Positions 34,209 to 43,454 of a DNA stretch of 64,000 nt are shown here, piece after piece. The notes under the pieces were generated by a model. The model had not been told where the DNA came from, ran no database searches, and saw only the letters and a list, made by a program, of their open reading frames with translations. The DNA is from Pseudovibrio brasiliensis (GTDB lineage Bacteria > Pseudomonadota > Alphaproteobacteria > Rhizobiales > Stappiaceae), in assembly GCF_018282095.1 (NCBI RefSeq), contig NZ_CP074126.1:4562341-4626340 (forward strand). Direction: 5' to 3'. Position 1 is the first letter of the stretch; each line of letters begins with the position of its first letter. A program made the translations under genes and the position numbers.

Positions 34209-34249
34209 CTGGATACCAGATCTCCGCTTCGCTCCGTCCGGCATGACGA
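34209..34249. repeat. Dispersed intergenic palindromic repeat, type 1
   Basis: CTGGATACCAGATCTCCGC followed by TTCGCTCCGTCCGGCATGACG: I recognise this as the short repeat found at many intergenic sites in Hyphomicrobiales-type genomes (reverse complement CGTCATGCCGGACGGAGC). Adjacent to copy B of the structured element. Confidence 0.6.
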
Positions 34250-34304
34250 CGGGGCATAAAGCACAGTCCTCAGCGACATTCACTCAGAAAATGCCCTCTC
34301 TCCG

Positions 34305-34333
34305 ACGTCATCCCTGACTTGATCAGGGACCCA
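34305..34333. repeat. Dispersed intergenic palindromic repeat, type 2
   Basis: CGTCATCCCTGACTTGATCAGGGACCCA with the arms TCCCTGA and TCAGGGA. Same family as the unit at 36316-36346 but inverted; such units are frequent between genes in alphaproteobacteria. Confidence 0.6.
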
Positions 34334-34535
34334 TAACCCCTTGAGTTTGTGGGTTAACAGAACACATCCCACAAAGAACATGCCCTAAATCCAACCCTCA
34401 CAAACGTATCCATCCACGCACACAAAAACGCTGGCCTGCGGGCAAGAGGCGCCCGGCCGCAGACCAGCAGGACACTCATGAAGGGCTGTGCAAGGGTAGG
34501 TAGAGACCAGCCCTTGGAGTGCCGATCACAGTGAT

Positions 34536-34742
34536 CTAATCCAGAGACACAATATTGGTGTTGACCGGTTTAGGAGAGGCGACGCTGCGTGTCGCGCTGT
34601 CGGATGCTCCTCTAGGGGAGAAGGTGCCAAGCAACTCATCACGCTCACAACTGTTCTTCATCCGCCCGCACAGCACCAGATGTTGCCAGTAAGCAAGGCT
34701 CTGAAGATCAGAAACAGCAATTGCTAAGTACTTAACCCAAAA
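34536..34742 (-). pseudogene. Possible gene remnant, no proper start
   Basis: A 68-residue open stretch reads FWVKYLAIAVSDLQSLAYWQ then HLVLCGRMKNSCERDELLG and ends PKPVNTNIVSLD before a TAG. The composition looks protein-like but the frame opens directly after a TGA, has no ATG before residue 28 and no ribosome binding site. It may be the end of a decayed gene or chance. The rest of 34334-34894 holds an imperfect hairpin GCTGGCCTGCGG..CCGCAGACCAGC near 34430-34470 and otherwise AT-rich sequence with nothing I can name. Confidence 0.25.
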
Positions 34743-34894
34743 TCAGCACCCACACACCAAACAGCATGAATACATCTCACTCATATCATTAAGTAGATTA
34801 ATTAATTCAATCTATTGGCTCCAGATAACAATTGCAGCCACTAACACCATCTACTTACTATTAGATTCAGATTTTATTATTTCATGAGGGCAAT

Positions 34895-36262
34895 ATGTTT
34901 AATCCTGCGGATAACCTAAAATCTGGAGACAAAGCTCGTCTTTTTCCGGTTCTTTCAGAAAACTCCAAAGAAGGGCGAGCACTATCTATTCTTCTTTCAT
35001 GCCTTCAAAACATACCTGAATTTGGTCAAGCTATGCTTGCTGACCTCGGTATCCGAATCGGCGCTCGCACGAAGATCGAGACTTACACTGAAGTCGTGTT
35101 TTCCGACGGAAAAAGCGAGAGCAAACTTAGGCCTGACGGACTTATTGTAGTCAAGACAGGTTCTAGAATCTGGACTGCTCTGGTGGAGGCCAAGATCGGC
35201 AATGCTGATCTGGATTCTTCACAAATCGAGAGCTATATAGACATTGCGAAAGCGAACAAAATCGATGCTGTAATAACAATTTCCAACCAGTTTGCTCCAC
35301 TACCATCGCACCATCCACTCACTGTTTCAGCCGCAACCAGAAAGAAAGCTGAGCTTTATCATTGGTCATGGATGTATGTGCTCACAGAAGCCTCGCTGCT
35401 ACTCCAAGGTGATATGATTGAAGATCTAGAGCGACGGATTATCATCAACGAATTTGTTCGCTTCCTTACTCATACCAGCGCTGGAATTAAAAGCTTCACG
35501 CAAATGCCTGCTTCATGGACAACAATCGTTTCAGCAATCCAAGCAGGTGGTGCAATTTCTCAAAACTCAGAAGATGCGAAGGAAGTTATCGGCGCTTGGC
35601 ACCAAGAAGCCAGAGATTTGAGTTTGATCTTAAGTCGGCAACTTGGTCGCGATGTGAATATCAAAACGACAAGAGCACATGCCATTGACCACCAAGCACG
35701 CATAAAATCTGATCTTCAAAAGCTCTCTGTAGAAACCCGCTTGGAAACCACGCTGTCAGTACCAAATGCTGCAGCACCCGTAGAAATATGCGCTGATTTA
35801 CAGACAAAATCTATCAGTGTTTACATGCGCTTAAAAGCTCCTGAAGACAAGAAGTCGACAAAAGCGCGCACGAACTGGCTACTCAGACAGTTACAGTCAG
35901 CAGAACCTGCAAATCTACACATTCGCCATTTTTGGCCGGGCAGAGGACCGTTTGCCCAACATTCTCTTAGTGACCTGCGACAAGACCCAAGCCTCGCATT
36001 TACAGAGAAGCCCAATGCCGTTGCATCTAGCTTTGAAGTGGTGATGGTCTGTGATCTAGGCGGAAAGTTTTCCCAACGGAAGAACTTCATCAGTGAGCTC
36101 GAGAGGATTGTTCCGGAGTTTTATGAACAAGCCGGACAGAACTTAAAAGCGTGGCAACCGCCAGCGCCACGTTTGAAAGAGAATAAAACAGAAGCAGACA
36201 ATGTTAGTCCTCAAGCACTCGCAGAAGCTGCCAATAGTGCAGAATTTGAAACGACAGAATAG
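34895..36262 (+). CDS. PD-(D/E)XK-nuclease-like hypothetical protein (455 aa)
   Basis: Not assigned to a named family. Residues about 78-135 carry a candidate PD-(D/E)XK core: KLRPDGLIVVKTGSRIWTAL, VEAKIGNADLDSSQIESYI and DAVITISNQF, i.e. D..E-x-K with a following Q-x3-Y helix, as in restriction or recombination nucleases. The remaining 300 residues are helical and end in an acidic tail (ENKTEADN). ATG follows GAGGG at a spacing of about 6. The gene is more AT-rich and uses codons (ttt, tca, aaa, att) unlike its core neighbours, and lies alone between dispersed repeats, so recent acquisition is likely. A defence or DNA-processing role is possible but is only inference. Confidence 0.65.
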   Translation: MFNPADNLKSGDKARLFPVLSENSKEGRALSILLSCLQNIPEFGQAMLADLGIRIGARTKIETYTEVVFSDGKSESKLRPDGLIVVKTGSRIWTALVEAKIGNADLDSSQIESYIDIAKANKIDAVITISNQFAPLPSHHPLTVSAATRKKAELYHWSWMYVLTEASLLLQGDMIEDLERRIIINEFVRFLTHTSAGIKSFTQMPASWTTIVSAIQAGGAISQNSEDAKEVIGAWHQEARDLSLILSRQLGRDVNIKTTRAHAIDHQARIKSDLQKLSVETRLETTLSVPNAAAPVEICADLQTKSISVYMRLKAPEDKKSTKARTNWLLRQLQSAEPANLHIRHFWPGRGPFAQHSLSDLRQDPSLAFTEKPNAVASSFEVVMVCDLGGKFSQRKNFISELERIVPEFYEQAGQNLKAWQPPAPRLKENKTEADNVSPQALAEAANSAEFETTE

Positions 36263-36315
36263 AACATCGAGAAGTTAGAATGCTTCGCTATCTTCTGTTT
36301 CAAAAAGCCACTTCC

Positions 36316-36346
36316 GTCTGGATCCCGCATCAAGTGCGGGAAGACG
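36316..36346. repeat. Dispersed intergenic palindromic repeat, type 2
   Basis: GTCTGGATCCCGCATCAAG followed by TGCGGGAAGACG: arms TCCCGCA and TGCGGGA. Same architecture (TGGATCCC..ATCAAGT..GGGA.GACG) as the unit at 34305-34333. Located between the PD-(D/E)XK-like gene and the gamma-glutamyltransferase gene. Confidence 0.6.
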
Positions 36347-36472
36347 GCAGTGGACGACTAGCTTGTTGTTCTACAAAGATCCGCGCCTCACTAACATTGA
36401 AACACACAAGCATCCAGAGCAACTCCAACTGGTCACTCTGGAAACTCATCAAAGTCAGCAAAACATCAGCAC

Positions 36473-38071
36473 TTAATAACCCAGCGCGCAGCCATCTTTG
36501 CGGGGATCGGAGCCACCAATCAGACCGCCGCCATTGGCACGGTCAAACATGATGGCCTGACCGCCGCCGATTGGAGAGGCTACGATAGCTACTTCATGAC
36601 CCAGCGCTTTCAGGGCCTCAACCGTTTCCATCGGAACACTGGTTTCCGCCTGCAATGACAGGGACTTCTCGTCGATGAACATACGCGGACAATCAATTGC
36701 TTCCTGCATGTTCATGCCGTAGTCCAGATGGTTGGAAAGCACGTGCGCATGGCCACATGGCTGATAGCCGCCACCCATCACACCAAAGCTCATGTAAGGC
36801 AATCCATCTTTTAGAGCCATGGCCGGAATGATGGTGTGCATTGGCCGCTTGCCACCAGCAATCTGATTGGGATGGTCCGCTTCCAACGTGAAACACGCCC
36901 CACGGTTCTGAAGCAGAACACCAGATTTCGGCGTGGCAATGCCAGAGCCAAAGCCGTGATAGATGGAGTTGATGAAGGAAACAGCCAGACCATTCTCATC
37001 AACCACACTCAGATAAACCGTGTCAGACTTTGGTGAGAGCACATCTTCTGGCTGACGCGGCAAGACAGCATCCGGGCGGATGAGTTTTGCCAAACCATCA
37101 ATGTAATCAGGATCAAGGAAGGCCTGCGGATCATGCTCCATGAACTCTGGATCAGCCAGAAAACGATCCCGGCCTGAGTAAGCAAGCTTGGCAATCTCCA
37201 TCTGAAGGTGGAAGCGCTCTGGCCCCATCGGATCCAGATCAGCCCAGTCAAACCGCTTCATCAACTCCAGCATAACAAGCGCGATGATGCCCTGCCCGTT
37301 CGGCGGCAACTCAGCAACCGTCACACCACGGTAATCCGTGGTCACCGGTGTCAGATCAACGGCTTCATGCGCAGCAAGGTCTTCAACGGTCAGATATCCG
37401 CCCTTGGACTGCACTACTGCTGCAATCTCTTCAGCAATCGGCCCATGATAGAACGCATCTGCACCACCTTTTGCGATTGCTTCCAGCGTTTCTGCCAGCT
37501 GCGGGTTCCGCATCACCTCACCAGCGACAGGCGCACGGCCATTCTTCAAGAACAGCTCCGTCGCACCTTCATCGCGCTTGAGAAAATCAACCGCTTCTTT
37601 CCAGTCAAAGGCTGCGCGTGGACTAACAGCATATCCGTCACGCGCATAGCCAATAGCGCGCTGAAGCACCTGCTCAAAGGAAAACTTACCGTGATCCTTG
37701 AGCATTTTCTCCCAGCCACGCAGAGCGCCAGGAACGGTGATAGCATGGACAGAATGTGGCTCAATATCCAGCAGACCATCCGCTATCAGTTTGTCAGCGC
37801 TAACGTTTTTAGGAGCGCGACCAGAAGAGTTCATGCCCGACAGCGTTCCATCCGGCTGCGCAACAATGGCAAAGCAATCACCACCAATACCCGTCATATG
37901 CGGCTCAGCCACAGCATACACTGCCATTGCAGCAACCGCCGCATCAGCAGCAGTACCGCCCTCTCTTAAAATTTCGAGCGCTGCATTGGTAGCCAATGGA
38001 TGGGATGTCGCTGCCATTGCATGCGGAGCATAAACAGCAGAGCGACCTGGAGCATGAAAATCTCTAAACAC
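36473..38071 (-). CDS. Gamma-glutamyltransferase family protein, GTG start
   Basis: 532 aa Ntn-hydrolase proenzyme. N-terminal MAATSHPLATNAALEILREGGTAADAAVAAM and EPHMTGIGGDCFAIV, autoprocessing site at about DTVYLSVVDENGLAVSFINS (nucleophile Thr), and C-terminal GVMGGGYQPCGHAHVLSNHLDYGMNMQEAIDCPR. Members cleave gamma-glutamyl amides (glutathione) or acylated beta-lactams. No signal peptide is visible, so it is likely cytoplasmic, unlike E. coli Ggt. GTG at 38071 has GAGGG 7 nt upstream; an in-frame ATG cluster at 38140 lacks a site. Divergent from a GlcG-like gene. Confidence 0.88.
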   Translation of the reverse strand: MFRDFHAPGRSAVYAPHAMAATSHPLATNAALEILREGGTAADAAVAAMAVYAVAEPHMTGIGGDCFAIVAQPDGTLSGMNSSGRAPKNVSADKLIADGLLDIEPHSVHAITVPGALRGWEKMLKDHGKFSFEQVLQRAIGYARDGYAVSPRAAFDWKEAVDFLKRDEGATELFLKNGRAPVAGEVMRNPQLAETLEAIAKGGADAFYHGPIAEEIAAVVQSKGGYLTVEDLAAHEAVDLTPVTTDYRGVTVAELPPNGQGIIALVMLELMKRFDWADLDPMGPERFHLQMEIAKLAYSGRDRFLADPEFMEHDPQAFLDPDYIDGLAKLIRPDAVLPRQPEDVLSPKSDTVYLSVVDENGLAVSFINSIYHGFGSGIATPKSGVLLQNRGACFTLEADHPNQIAGGKRPMHTIIPAMALKDGLPYMSFGVMGGGYQPCGHAHVLSNHLDYGMNMQEAIDCPRMFIDEKSLSLQAETSVPMETVEALKALGHEVAIVASPIGGGQAIMFDRANGGGLIGGSDPRKDGCALGY

Positions 38072-38187
38072 GAAAAATCCCTCTTTGTATTTTGGCAGAG
38101 TATTTCCGCTCCTCCAACGAAGAATACCCCGCATCATCATCCTCTGCTAAAACAGGGTGATTCAGCAAAAACTATCAGGAAATACTT

Positions 38188-38619
38188 ATGACGCAATTCA
38201 ATCTTGAGCATGCCCGCACAATCATCTCCGCAGCGCAGACAAAAGGAAGTGAGCTTGGCCTCAAACCTCTCACCGTCGCTGTACTGGATGCTGGCGGCCA
38301 TCTGGTTGCTCTCGAACGTCAGGATGGTTCATCCATTTTGCGTCCACAAATCGCAATGGGCAAAGCCTACGGTGCAGTTGCCGTTGGTGCAGGGTCCCGT
38401 TGGCTCAACGAAAACGCCCAGAGCCGCCCTCACTTCGTGCAGGCCCTCAACGGCGTAGCAGGCGGCGGCATAGTGCCAGTTCCAGGCGGCGTGCTGGTGC
38501 GCAATGCTGAAGGCGACATCCTCGGCGCAGTTGGCATCACCGGCGACACCTCCGAAAACGACGAAGCCTCAGCCATTGCAGGCATTGAAGCAGCAGGCTT
38601 CACCGCCGACGCAGGCTGA
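38188..38619 (+). CDS. GlcG/HbpS-family (DUF336) protein
   Basis: 143 aa. Motifs: LTVAVLDAGGHLVALERQDGS, RPQIAMGKAYGAVAVGAGSR and PVPGGVLVRNAEGDILGAVGITGDTSENDEASAIAGI. The family includes haem-binding HbpS and GlcG of glycolate clusters; role often unclear. Follows AGGAAATACTT before ATG. Transcribed divergently from gamma-glutamyltransferase, sharing a region of about 116 bp. Confidence 0.9.
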   Translation: MTQFNLEHARTIISAAQTKGSELGLKPLTVAVLDAGGHLVALERQDGSSILRPQIAMGKAYGAVAVGAGSRWLNENAQSRPHFVQALNGVAGGGIVPVPGGVLVRNAEGDILGAVGITGDTSENDEASAIAGIEAAGFTADAG

Positions 38620-38702
38620 CACAACATTACCGCAGTTGCTGGATTATATTGCCCCGGCAACTGCCCATGCTCTTAGGTTCACTTCTTTTCAGGTTGGTTC
38701 CC

Positions 38703-39317
38703 ATGCCCATTCGCTTTGTTATTTTTGATATGGACAATGTCCTTTACGATTACGACCATCCCTATCGTCTCAACGTCCTTTCCAAGATGACCGGCAAACC
38801 TGCGGAAGAGATTGACGCCATCGTCTTCAATGGACCAGAAGAGAATGCAGCCGAGGCAGGTACACCAGACACCCCAGAGGAATATCTCTCGCAGTATCAA
38901 AAGCTTCTGGGCCATCCTATTTCACGCGAAACGTGGGTTAAAATCCGTCGCGATATGATGACCGAGTGGCCGGATATGCTCTCTCACGTTGAGGCCATCA
39001 AGCAGAACCACGAAGTCGCCCTGCTGACCAACAACGGTATGATGCTGAAAGATGCTCTCTACGAAGTCGCCCCGGCACTGGAGCCAATCTTCGGCAACCG
39101 CGGCCATGCCTCAGCAGAATTCGGCACCCGCAAGCCAGACCCGAACATCTATCTCACAGTCTGCGAAAAGTATGGCTTCCATCCAGAAGAAAGCCTCTTC
39201 GTGGATGACCGCCTCGACAACGTGGAAGGCGCCCGCGAAGCTGGCCTCACAGCGTATCAGTTCACCACAGAACCAGCTTTCGCCAGCTACATCCGCACAC
39301 TGGGCCTGATCAACTAG
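38703..39317 (+). CDS. HAD-superfamily hydrolase (class IA-like)
   Basis: 204 aa. Motif I FVIFDMDNVLYDYDHP (nucleophile Asp and acid/base Asp), motif II LLTNNGM, motif III lysine in FGTRKPDPNIYLTV and motif IV ESLFVDDRLDNVEGAREAGL. Likely phosphatase on a small metabolite. ATG at 38703 has AGG 10 nt upstream; an upstream in-frame start at 38649 gives an odd N-terminus. Same strand as the GlcG-like gene, 83 bp downstream. Confidence 0.88.
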   Translation: MPIRFVIFDMDNVLYDYDHPYRLNVLSKMTGKPAEEIDAIVFNGPEENAAEAGTPDTPEEYLSQYQKLLGHPISRETWVKIRRDMMTEWPDMLSHVEAIKQNHEVALLTNNGMMLKDALYEVAPALEPIFGNRGHASAEFGTRKPDPNIYLTVCEKYGFHPEESLFVDDRLDNVEGAREAGLTAYQFTTEPAFASYIRTLGLIN

Positions 39318-39413
39318 CCGTGTTCTGCAAATTCGAAATATCCCACTAACCGGGTATTCAGCAGCCGAGCAATCAGTTCGCCTCAAAGACGATTTCTCTC
39401 CTTAAGCTTGTAA

Positions 39414-40142
39414 GTGTTGCGACACACGCAAACCAAGTTGGAGAGAAATCTGTACCTGCGTTTGATCATAAGCTCAGCGGTTCTGGCCATATTCATAGCA
39501 CTGGCGATCATCCCATCCATCGCCTTCGCAGGCTCAACCCTGGCTTGGCCGCGTGGCTGGATGATTGTGGCGCTGGTCTACTTCGCACAAGTCGGCGTCG
39601 GCCTTTGGCTCGCCCGCATCAATCCGTGGCTGTTCAAAGAACGCACCACACTGCCCACCAAAAAACTCAAGGCAGACAAACGCGCCACCGGCATCCTCTT
39701 CGGCGCTGTCTTCATCTACTTCTTCTTGGCAGCTTTAGATGCCCACGTCTGGCAGATCCTGCCGCAAACAGGAGACGTGAAGCCGATCCTGAGAGGTCTG
39801 TTCCTCTTCCTCTGTGGTGTCGCCCTTATCGTCTGGACCTTCAGCAAAAGCCCGTTTGCACAGCCCACACCACATATCGAAATCAACAAACAGCAATGCT
39901 TTGACAGTTGCGGCCCTTACGCTTTGGTCCGCCACCCCATGTATCTCGGCATCATGTTCTGCATCGCAGGGCTCTCCATGATACTGGGCTCAAAGCTCTT
40001 CGCCTTGTTGGCCATCCCTCTGGTCATCCTCGGGTTCCTGCCCCTGATGAGACACGAAGAAAAAGCCCTCGCCGAAAACGTTGACGGCTACACCACCTAC
40101 TCAGAAAATGTCCGCTGCCGCCTGTTCCCATGGATCTACTAA
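39414..40142 (+). CDS. Isoprenylcysteine carboxyl methyltransferase-like membrane protein
   Basis: 242 aa with five to six transmembrane helices and the C-terminal motif CGPYALVRHPMYLGIMF, followed by HEEKALAENVDGYTTYSENVRCRLFPW: the SAM-binding end of ICMT/PEMT methyltransferases. In bacteria the substrate is usually unknown (lipids or isoprenoids). The start is uncertain: GTG 39414 has no good ribosome binding site, and a site GGAGAG near 39440 could serve a start inside the gene. Ends against the phaR terminator. Confidence 0.82.
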   Translation: MLRHTQTKLERNLYLRLIISSAVLAIFIALAIIPSIAFAGSTLAWPRGWMIVALVYFAQVGVGLWLARINPWLFKERTTLPTKKLKADKRATGILFGAVFIYFFLAALDAHVWQILPQTGDVKPILRGLFLFLCGVALIVWTFSKSPFAQPTPHIEINKQQCFDSCGPYALVRHPMYLGIMFCIAGLSMILGSKLFALLAIPLVILGFLPLMRHEEKALAENVDGYTTYSENVRCRLFPWIY

Positions 40143-40168
40143 AAAAGCCGAAGGGAATCCTCCGGCTT
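40141..40168 (-). terminator. phaR terminator
   Basis: Minus strand: AAGCCGGAGG pairs with CCTTCGGCTT (one mismatch), followed by six T. Lies at the end of the convergent methyltransferase gene. Confidence 0.75.
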
Positions 40169-40195
40169 CTGTAATCTTGCAATGATATCAGCAGA

Positions 40196-40813
40196 TCAGG
40201 CGTCTTTTTTGGCCTCTGCAAGAGCTGCAATCTGCTTCTGCATTTCTGCCAGCTGCTCTTTCAGGTCAGAGATATCGCCGCTGCTTGGCTGAGGTTCAGC
40301 CGGTTTCGGCGCTGGCTCTGGTTCAGGAGCCTTCTGCTGTGCTGCACCATCTGCACCCGCCGTCCCGTCAAACGGCAGAAACATCTTCATCGCACGATCA
40401 AACATATCCGCATTACGCTTCACCTGATCTTCCAGCACTTCAAACGCAGAACTACCAAAGTTCTGGCTCATCTGCGAACGCAGCTTCTCCTGTTCACGGG
40501 TGAGAGAAGACATGGAAAATTCCAGATAACTCGGCACCAGGTTCTGCATGCTGTCGCCATAAAAGCGGATCAGCTGCCGCAAGAAAGTGATCGGCAGCAG
40601 GTTCTGGCCCTTGCTTTCCTGCTCAAAGATAATCTGCGTCAGCACGGAACGAGTGATATCATCCCCCGACTTGGCGTCGATGACGACGAAGTCCTCTTCA
40701 TCCTTCACCATCACCGCCAGATCCTCAAGAGTCACGTAAGTGCTGGTTCCAGTATTATAGAGCCGCCTGTTGGCGTACTTCTTGATGATAGTGGCTTCGC
40801 TTGTCTTAGCCAT
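40196..40813 (-). CDS. phaR: Polyhydroxyalkanoate synthesis repressor PhaR
   Basis: 205 aa. N-terminal PHB/PHA accumulation DNA-binding domain: TIIKKYANRRLYNTGTSTYVTLEDLAVMVK and VIDAKSGDDITRSVLTQIIFE, then FLRQLIRFYGDSMQNLVPSYLE. C-terminal proline/glutamate-rich linker and a coiled coil (ISDLKEQLAEMQKQIAALAEAKK). PhaR senses PHB and represses phasin and PHA genes. ATG at 40813 is chosen since the conserved domain begins there. Divergent from phaA-phaB. Confidence 0.93.
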   Translation of the reverse strand: MAKTSEATIIKKYANRRLYNTGTSTYVTLEDLAVMVKDEEDFVVIDAKSGDDITRSVLTQIIFEQESKGQNLLPITFLRQLIRFYGDSMQNLVPSYLEFSMSSLTREQEKLRSQMSQNFGSSAFEVLEDQVKRNADMFDRAMKMFLPFDGTAGADGAAQQKAPEPEPAPKPAEPQPSSGDISDLKEQLAEMQKQIAALAEAKKDA

Positions 40814-41165
40814 CAGATTTGAGTACCTCAATGCGCTATTACGGCTGATCAGGAACACTATCCCAATTTGCTCCAACCAGCTCCCCCCTTATCCCATATT
40901 TTTTTACATACGGGATTAACTAGTAAGCCGCAGAGTAAGCCATATCCCACCTTTCACGCCAGCAGTTTCATAGGTGAACTATGGTCTTAATTGGATTTAT
41001 CGAATTCATCTGGCTTTACCCCCTACAAATTGAATAGTCTGCCCATTAGGTATTCTACGAGTTCGAAGGACGTCTTATGCTGCAATGCACCAGCATGGCT
41101 GCCCGCCCTGGTGATTTGCGTGAGAACAAGAAGTCCCGCATTGCACAAATATTGGAGAATTGCTC
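40814..41165. promoter_or_regulatory. phaR-phaA divergent regulatory region
   Basis: 352 bp without a gene. It contains several TGC-rich segments, for example TGCTGCAATGCACCAGCA near 41077-41094 and TTGCACAAA near 41141-41149, which resemble the TGCA/CTGC patterns bound by PhaR in other alphaproteobacteria. Promoter boxes are not clear. Binding is inferred only. Confidence 0.35.
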
Positions 41166-42350
41166 ATGACCTCGCCTAATGATGTTGTAATTGTAAGCGC
41201 AACACGTACCCCAATCGGGTCCTTCAACGGTTCCTTCGCCAACACCCCTGCTCAGGATCTTGGCACCGCAGTTATCAAGTCAGCGCTTGATCAGGCAAAA
41301 GTGGAAGCAAACGACGTCAACGAAGTCATCTTCGGTCACGTGCTCACATCTGGTCTCGGTCAGAACCCGGCACGTCAGGCAGCACTCAATGCTGGCATGG
41401 CAGATGATTCGACCGCAATCATCATCAACCAGGTTTGTGGTTCAGGCCTGCGCGCAGTCGCCATGGGCATGCAGCAGATCCAGTCCGGCGATGCAGACAT
41501 CATCGTTGCAGGCGGTCAGGAAAACATGACCCTGTCCCCACACTGCCAGAGCCTGCGGGCGGGCGTGAAAATGGGCGACTACTCCATGACCGACACCATG
41601 CTCAAAGACGGCCTGATCGACGCATTCCAGGGCTATCACATGGGTATCACTGCAGAAAACATTGCAGAAAAGTACCAGATCACCCGTGAAGCACAGGACG
41701 AGTTCGCTGTCTCCTCTCAGAACAAAGCAGAAGCTGCGCTGAAGGCTGGTAAGTTCAAAGACGAAATCACTCCAATCACCGTGAAAGAGCGTAGAGCTGA
41801 GCGTGTAGTGGAAGATGATGAATACATCCGCGTAGGCGCCAACATTGAATCCATGCAGAAACTGCGTCCGGCATTCAAAAAGGAAGGCACCGTAACCGCA
41901 GCAAACGCATCCGGTATCAACGATGGTGCAGCAGCACTCGTTCTCATGAGCGCAGATGCAGCTGAAAAGCGCGGCCTCACCCCACTGGCAACCATCAAGT
42001 CCTGGGCAACCGCTGGTGTTGATCCTGCATACATGGGTCTCGGCCCAATCCCAGCATCTAAGAAAGCACTTGAGAAAGCTGGCTGGTCTATTGAAGATCT
42101 GGATCTGGTGGAAGCAAACGAAGCATTCGCTGCACAGGCACTGGCAGTTGGTCAGGAGCTGGGAATCGACTCAGACAAGCTCAACGTCAACGGCGGCGCA
42201 ATCGCACTGGGTCACCCTATTGGAGCATCCGGCGCACGTGTACTTGTTACTCTGCTGCACGAAATGAAGCGTGAAGAGAAGAAAAAAGGCCTCGCAACTC
42301 TTTGCATTGGTGGAGGCATGGGTATCGCACTGTGTGTTGAGAGAAAATAA
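41166..42350 (+). CDS. phaA: Acetyl-CoA acetyltransferase (PHB beta-ketothiolase)
   Basis: 394 aa. Condenses two acetyl-CoA to acetoacetyl-CoA. Motifs: [20 protein letters not shown], active Cys in [46 protein letters not shown] (His) and [14 protein letters not shown] (second Cys). GGAG precedes the ATG. Followed by phaB after 169 bp that include a hairpin. Codons are strongly biased, suggesting high expression. Confidence 0.95.
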   Translation: MTSPNDVVIVSATRTPIGSFNGSFANTPAQDLGTAVIKSALDQAKVEANDVNEVIFGHVLTSGLGQNPARQAALNAGMADDSTAIIINQVCGSGLRAVAMGMQQIQSGDADIIVAGGQENMTLSPHCQSLRAGVKMGDYSMTDTMLKDGLIDAFQGYHMGITAENIAEKYQITREAQDEFAVSSQNKAEAALKAGKFKDEITPITVKERRAERVVEDDEYIRVGANIESMQKLRPAFKKEGTVTAANASGINDGAAALVLMSADAAEKRGLTPLATIKSWATAGVDPAYMGLGPIPASKKALEKAGWSIEDLDLVEANEAFAAQALAVGQELGIDSDKLNVNGGAIALGHPIGASGARVLVTLLHEMKREEKKKGLATLCIGGGMGIALCVERK

Positions 42351-42432
42351 CCTCAACATTGGTAGTAATGTCACCCAATTGGAATAATTGAGCTTTATGG
42401 TCCCTGCGTAAAGTTCAAGTCAATTCCCTAAC

Positions 42433-42466
42433 TAATGACGGAGTTGTCTTTGCTCCGTCATTATTA
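42433..42466 (+). terminator. Hairpin between phaA and phaB
   Basis: TAATGACGGAG (42433-42443) / CTCCGTCATTA (42453-42463) with a 9-nt loop, followed by TTATTA rather than a pure T run. Either a partial terminator that lowers phaB relative to phaA or an RNA-stability element. Confidence 0.65.
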
Positions 42467-42519
42467 TTACCTGTAACTGTGGGTTCCAATATTTTATTCC
42501 TAAGGCGGGGAGTATATCG

Positions 42520-43248
42520 ATGAGCAGGGTAGCAATTGTAACCGGAGGAACGCGTGGCATCGGCGCAGCTATTTCCAAAGGGTTGAAGGATGCAGGTTAC
42601 ACAGTTGCAGCAACTTATGCAGGCAACACCGAAGCAGCTGAAAAATTCAGCGCAGAAACCGGCATCAGTGTTTTCAAATGGGATGTAGCGGACCCTAAAG
42701 CCTGCGAAGCAGGTATTGCTCAGGTGACAGAAGAACTCGGCCCGGTCGAAGTTCTTGTAAACAACGCGGGCATCACCCGTGATGGCTGGTTCCACAAAAT
42801 GGATTACGACCAGTGGTCCGCAGTGATGAAAACCAATCTGGACTCCATGTTCACCATGAGCCGTCCGGTTCTGGATGGTATGCGCGAGCGTGGCGCAGGC
42901 CGCATCATCAACATTTCTTCCATCAACGGACAGAAAGGCCAGATCGGCCAGACCAACTACTCCGCAGCAAAAGCAGGTGTGATCGGCTTCACCAAAGCAC
43001 TGGCGCAGGAAACCGCGCGCAAGGGCATCACAGTGAACTGCATCTGCCCGGGCTACATCGACACCGACATGGTGGCAGCTGTGCCTGAGAAGGTTCTGGA
43101 AAGCATTATTGGTCAGATCCCGGTTGGCCGCCTCGGCAAGGCAGAAGAGATCGCAGGCATGGTCTGCTACCTCGCCTCCTCCGCCGCAGCCTTCGTCACC
43201 GGCTCCGTCATGACCATCAACGGCGCCCAATACGTCGCCAACGGCTAA
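42520..43248 (+). CDS. phaB: Acetoacetyl-CoA reductase
   Basis: 242-aa short-chain dehydrogenase, NADPH-dependent, forms (R)-3-hydroxybutyryl-CoA for PHB. Motifs: VAIVTGGTRGIGAAISKGL, NNAGITRDGWFHKM, IINISSINGQKGQIGQTNYSAAKAGVIGF (Ser, Tyr, Lys) and CPGYIDTDMV. GGGGAG upstream of the ATG. Second gene of phaAB; PHA synthase (phaC) is not in the window. Confidence 0.95.
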   Translation: MSRVAIVTGGTRGIGAAISKGLKDAGYTVAATYAGNTEAAEKFSAETGISVFKWDVADPKACEAGIAQVTEELGPVEVLVNNAGITRDGWFHKMDYDQWSAVMKTNLDSMFTMSRPVLDGMRERGAGRIINISSINGQKGQIGQTNYSAAKAGVIGFTKALAQETARKGITVNCICPGYIDTDMVAAVPEKVLESIIGQIPVGRLGKAEEIAGMVCYLASSAAAFVTGSVMTINGAQYVANG

Positions 43249-43276
43249 AACAGCTCATAGTCGTGATGTAAGCCTC

Positions 43277-43306
43277 AAAGCCGCAGTTCTTTAGCTGCGG
43301 CTTTTT
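43277..43306 (+). terminator. phaB intrinsic terminator
   Basis: AAAGCCGCAG / CTGCGGCTTT with an 8-nt loop and a T run. Confidence 0.9.
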
Positions 43307-43454
43307 ACTGCGTGCTGCATTATCAATATTGATAATTCATTGTTTCCTGAGTGCTACTGCAGCCCACCAACTTCCCCTGCCAGATTCAACCGGATGTTCC
43401 ATCCCTCATCCTCATACTTGCATCGTCCATATCAACATCAAGCGAGACGAAGCA

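Noticed and set aside
33803-34279. 158-codon minus-strand frame through structured element B and a dispersed repeat
   Set aside because: Copy A of the element breaks the same frame soon after the 5' block, the start lies in a dispersed repeat, and no ribosome binding site is present. A short peptide in the 5' block is left open as a finding.
42415-43230. 271-codon frame antisense to phaB
   Set aside because: Shadow of phaB; composition unlike a real protein.
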